Source: Anseranas semipalmata
Lineage: Eukaryota > Chordata > Aves > Anseriformes > Anseranatidae
Direction of reading: 5' to 3'
NCBI GenBank assembly: GCA_013399115.1
Contig: VXAA01005633.1
Coordinates: 575,789-639,788 of the forward strand
Length of the DNA stretch: 64,000 nt
Shown piece after piece: positions 61,074 through 64,000 of this stretch (its first letter is position 1; the number at the start of each line of letters is the position of its first letter). The position numbers were made by a program, and so were the translations under genes. Under the pieces are notes generated by a model that made no database searches, was not told where the DNA came from, and was given only the letters and a program-made list of their open reading frames with translations.

Positions 61074-64000
61074 CCGGCCAGAGCGGTGCCTTAAGCCAGA
61101 GCCACTTGAGACCACATATGTGTGGTTTTGAAGGGAAACTGATTGCCTATTACCAGGGTCACTGGGAACCTGTGCTATCATCAATTGTCATAATGGTGTG
61201 GGTTTTCAAACCCGCAAGGAGCAACACCTTCTGGGTACTTTTACTGCAGCATCTGTATGCTTCCTATCAAAATGTTTCTTCTAATGCATATAACACAAAT
61301 CTTTATGCTCCCACCAAGCTGGATGATAGTTTCTGGGTGGCACAATTTTTCTCCCATCCTGTAACACTGAGCAAGACCTCCAGCTTGCCCAGAAAGCAAA
61401 GCATGTTTGTTAATAGGCCAAGATTTTCAGTTCATATTATGGCTGGGGTTCAACACAACCATAAATTCAGCTTTAAGAATCCTAGTATCAGATCAAAACT
61501 TTACAGACATAAGACAAAAGGCACTAATCTGGTATAAACACACTCTGTCAGTTCAAATTTGTTCAAAAAAGGTTAACAGAGGGTTAACATAAATAGACAT
61601 TATACTCTGGGTTGGGTATTATCTGTCATTCTGCAGCTGACACAGGGCCATACAGTAAGATGAACTCCATATTGTGTGTTCTGGCTAATATGACAGAAAT
61701 GGCTAATTCAGCCCAAATTTGCACTGCTGGGTTTTCCAGCAGGGCACAGATCTGGAATGAAGTGGAAACAGCCGGGGTTGGAGGTCCACAGGGGCAGCAG
61801 GTCTGGTCTGCTGCCCCTGACCTCTGCCTGCCCACCCAGAGTTCTGCCCACAGCCGTGTCTCTGGCACCTAGGGCTCTCGAGGGCAATCCCCTAGCCCAG
61901 CCATCCCTAAGAATATCACCCGATCCAGTGTAAAATTATCCCTCTGCATCTTGCAGCAGTTAGGGCTCTGGAGAAAGGCCAGAGAGAGGTAAGAACTGGC
62001 CTCCTCACAAAGCAACCTGGGAGATCCCCTCGCCTCCACTGATTGAAATATCAGTTGTTTATTTAACACTAACTCTCCCGTGCAAGGAAAATATACTTCC
62101 ATTGATTTAAAACACTTCTATATATACACTGCTTCACCAGAATGAGAGGGACCTCTGAGGTGGAATTTTCCTTCCACATTTGTCTTCATTCCTTTACATT
62201 TGCAGTAACCTACCTTCTCTACTATTTGCTCCTTTGTAAGTGAAACCCACAAGTATGCATCGTTGATGTAAACTGGTATATAGATTAGTACAGATTTATT
62301 CCTGCAGCACTTCTGAAAATAATTGCAGTTCATCACTTGGTGTCTCGACCTTTCATCTGTGTCATAGCTTATTTCCTTATCAGGTATTCACTTAAAAATG
62401 CAGTCAGTATTTATACATTGCTGCTGCACAGCACATTTGTTTCATTAACAGGTTTATTCTTCATCAGGCAGCTGCTTAGGTTGACTTTCCTGAGCAAGCT
62501 TATCTAAATATTTCACATGAAGGCTCAAGGAAGTGCAATTCAACAGTGCCTGTTGTTTTTATTCTTATTATTTCTGCATCTTTTGGAGTTCAATATTGCA
62601 GTGATGTGCATCATAGCTCTGCATGGAACAACATGAAACCTGGGAAACCTCAGCCTCCCACTTCTCCTTGCCTTTGAAGGACTGCCTGAGAGCTGAGGTT
62701 CAGAGGCTTTGTGGTGAAGCTTGCCCATCATTAGGGAGCACACTGACATGAAAGCACAAAAACTGCCAGTCCTTTGTCTTCTCCACCACTTTAGAATACA
62801 AGTCATGTATTTGGTTCATGTCATTTTACAGTTCATAACTGCACTCCAGAAATTACAAAAAGCAGAGTTAGCTTTGTGTGGAAAAGTGTTACAGTTATCT
62901 TATGGTCTTAACATACGTTTGCACATGGGCAAAGAATGACAAAAGAATATTCCTTTCTGGAAATCACAGCCAATACAGGCTGTGACACAGTGCAGAACCA
63001 GGGTTAATTGACCCAGCAGGATACATTCGTACTTTTATTTACTGTGACATGGGAATAAATGGTAGAGTTTCACAAAGGCAAGTACTGAAATTAGACAAGA
63101 GGGAGAGGGAGAAATAAAAGGGCCCTACAAAGTATGAAGGCTTTTTTGATTATTCAAAGTGCTTTAAGAGCTATTTTAGTACCAGAAAGTTCCCAGCCAT
63201 AGATTTATCACTCTGGGGAGGCTGAAGGGATGCTCAGAGACCTGTGTGCAACCATTGGCAGCCTTATTGCTCCAGAAGTGCAGGTGCAAAGTGCGGTTTA
63301 GAAGAAAATCCTCTCTACATCCCACTGACATGTATCAGCATCAGCCCTAATACAGAGGGGAGTCCTGCGTGGCTTTGAGCAATCCTGCATGCAACATATG
63401 GAGGAGCAGCAGAAGCAGAGCCCCTCTGAGCCTCCACCACCGGCCTAATCATTATAATAGTTGCAGTTCTTTCAGGGGATCCATTATGCACAGATCTGAG
63501 TAGTTTGTGTATAACTCTGTAATTACCTATGCATCCACTTCCCAGTCCAGCCCTACATCCCCTCAATGGCTGCAAGACAGATGGCCCTTTAGAGCTGAGA
63601 TAGCGAATTAAAAATGTGTCCAGCAAAAGCACTGAATCAGCAACCACTAAAATAATTTTGTAAATTTATCTCACTTTCACTAAATAGTTGGTTCCAGGAG
63701 GGAAAGAAATGAAAACCTTCAAATATGTTTTTAAAGTAAATGTCACGTTTTTGTTTTTGTTTTTTTAATCACAGCATCTTTTCCTTCTACTTTCTTTCAC
63801 AGAAATTAAAGCCACTTAAAAACATTTGGAACAGAAATGATTCTTCTCCGTTTTTTTTTCTTTTTCCATTCACCAGGTTCATGTGTTTAGCTTGACTCAA
63901 ACCATTTGTTATTGTTTGCTGATTTTTTTTTAATTGCCATCAAGCCAAAAATTCAGTTGTTTGTGCCATTCAGCTTGGCAGGGGAGCTCTCTCCCGGATG

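Larger units (their letters stand above)
1..64000 (+). other. NRP1: NRP1 gene body, partial: introns 2-6 with exons 3-6
   Basis: Four plus-strand exons join in frame to give 241 complete codons plus one base of the first shared codon. Intron phases are 2 (before exon 3), 1, 1, 1 and 0 (after exon 6). The product is neuropilin-1, a type I membrane glycoprotein and co-receptor for semaphorin 3 proteins (with plexin-A) and for VEGF-A (with VEGFR2). Known family layout is signal peptide, CUB a1, CUB a2, FV/VIII b1, FV/VIII b2, MAM, transmembrane helix and a short cytoplasmic tail. Only late a1, all of a2 and early b1 are encoded here. Exon numbers follow the human gene and are inferred. NRP2 is the main alternative, but segments such as VSDYETHGAGFSIRYE, YPNSLECTY and GMESGEIHSDQI match NRP1. 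The gene runs off both ends of the window. Confidence 0.95.
56565..64000 (+). other. NRP1: NRP1 intron 6, 5' part (no further exon seen)
   Basis: It starts with donor GTAAAA in phase 0. I looked for the next b1 exon, expected to start with codons for VDLG after an acceptor, and found none up to the window end, so the intron is at least 7,436 nt. It contains a (TA)n run near 58084-58097, a T17 tract, an AT-rich near-palindrome around 58849-58873, a 13-bp hairpin (60252-60287) and a GC-rich patch (60975-61095). The 176-codon ORF at 61007-61537 crosses this patch and looks non-coding. Confidence 0.85.

Noticed and set aside
61007..61537. 176-codon plus-strand ORF, the longest in the window
   Set aside because: Its composition changes abruptly from GC-rich to AT-rich, it has no recognised domain, and it lies inside an intron on the same strand. 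It reads as a chance ORF.
63315..63647. 110-codon minus-strand ORF near the window end
   Set aside because: No recognised domain. The underlying DNA might be a conserved element, but that cannot be judged from one sequence.
56565..64000. Search for the next b1-domain exon
   Set aside because: No acceptor followed by codons for the expected VDLG start was found. The TAG after the T17 run (59281-59305) and the CAG near 59543 are not followed by NRP1-like sequence.
1..64000. Endogenous retrovirus, CRISPR array, tRNA/rRNA genes, bacterial operon features or a CpG-island promoter
   Set aside because: None was seen. There are no LTR pairs, no regularly spaced repeats, no cloverleaf-type tRNA sequence, and CpG remains sparse outside small patches.

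Overview
This window is vertebrate nuclear DNA, almost certainly from a bird, and lies inside one gene: neuropilin-1 (NRP1), transcribed left to right. Four coding exons are visible (41273-41454, 46088-46315, 53894-54049, 56398-56564). Each has AG/GT splice borders, and together they read as one continuous frame. They encode the second half of the first CUB domain (a1), the whole second CUB domain (a2) and the start of the first coagulation factor V/VIII-type discoidin domain (b1). The protein is very close to tetrapod NRP1, a co-receptor for class 3 semaphorins and VEGF-A. By human exon order these are exons 3-6.

The avian call rests on the protein, which looks like my recollection of chicken NRP1, and on a short CR1 LINE tail at 14511-14574. 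There are also several very old amniote repeats (MIR/CORE-SINE-like pieces with an L3-type tail). I cannot fix the species from sequence alone; a chicken-like galliform is the best guess.

Layout: 1-41272 is the 3' part of a very long intron (intron 2). I could not find the preceding exon (N-terminal half of CUB a1), the signal-peptide exon or a promoter in it. Introns 3, 4 and 5 are 4,633, 7,578 and 2,348 nt. 56565-64000 is the 5' part of intron 6; the next b1 exon was not found. No second protein gene, tRNA, rRNA, CRISPR array or bacterial-type feature was seen. The many 60-176 codon ORFs look like chance ORFs in AT-rich introns.

The introns hold simple repeats (notably a GAAA/GACA compound microsatellite, a 15-bp minisatellite and an A24 tract), perfect inverted repeats, polypurine/polypyrimidine tracts and a few patches that could be regulatory. 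The most unusual item is a minus-strand ORF at 8969-9325. Its translation resembles the C-terminal part of an L1-type LINE ORF1 protein, which would be notable in a bird. I found no convincing new multi-gene system; the window reads as an ordinary long-intron segment of a conserved receptor gene.
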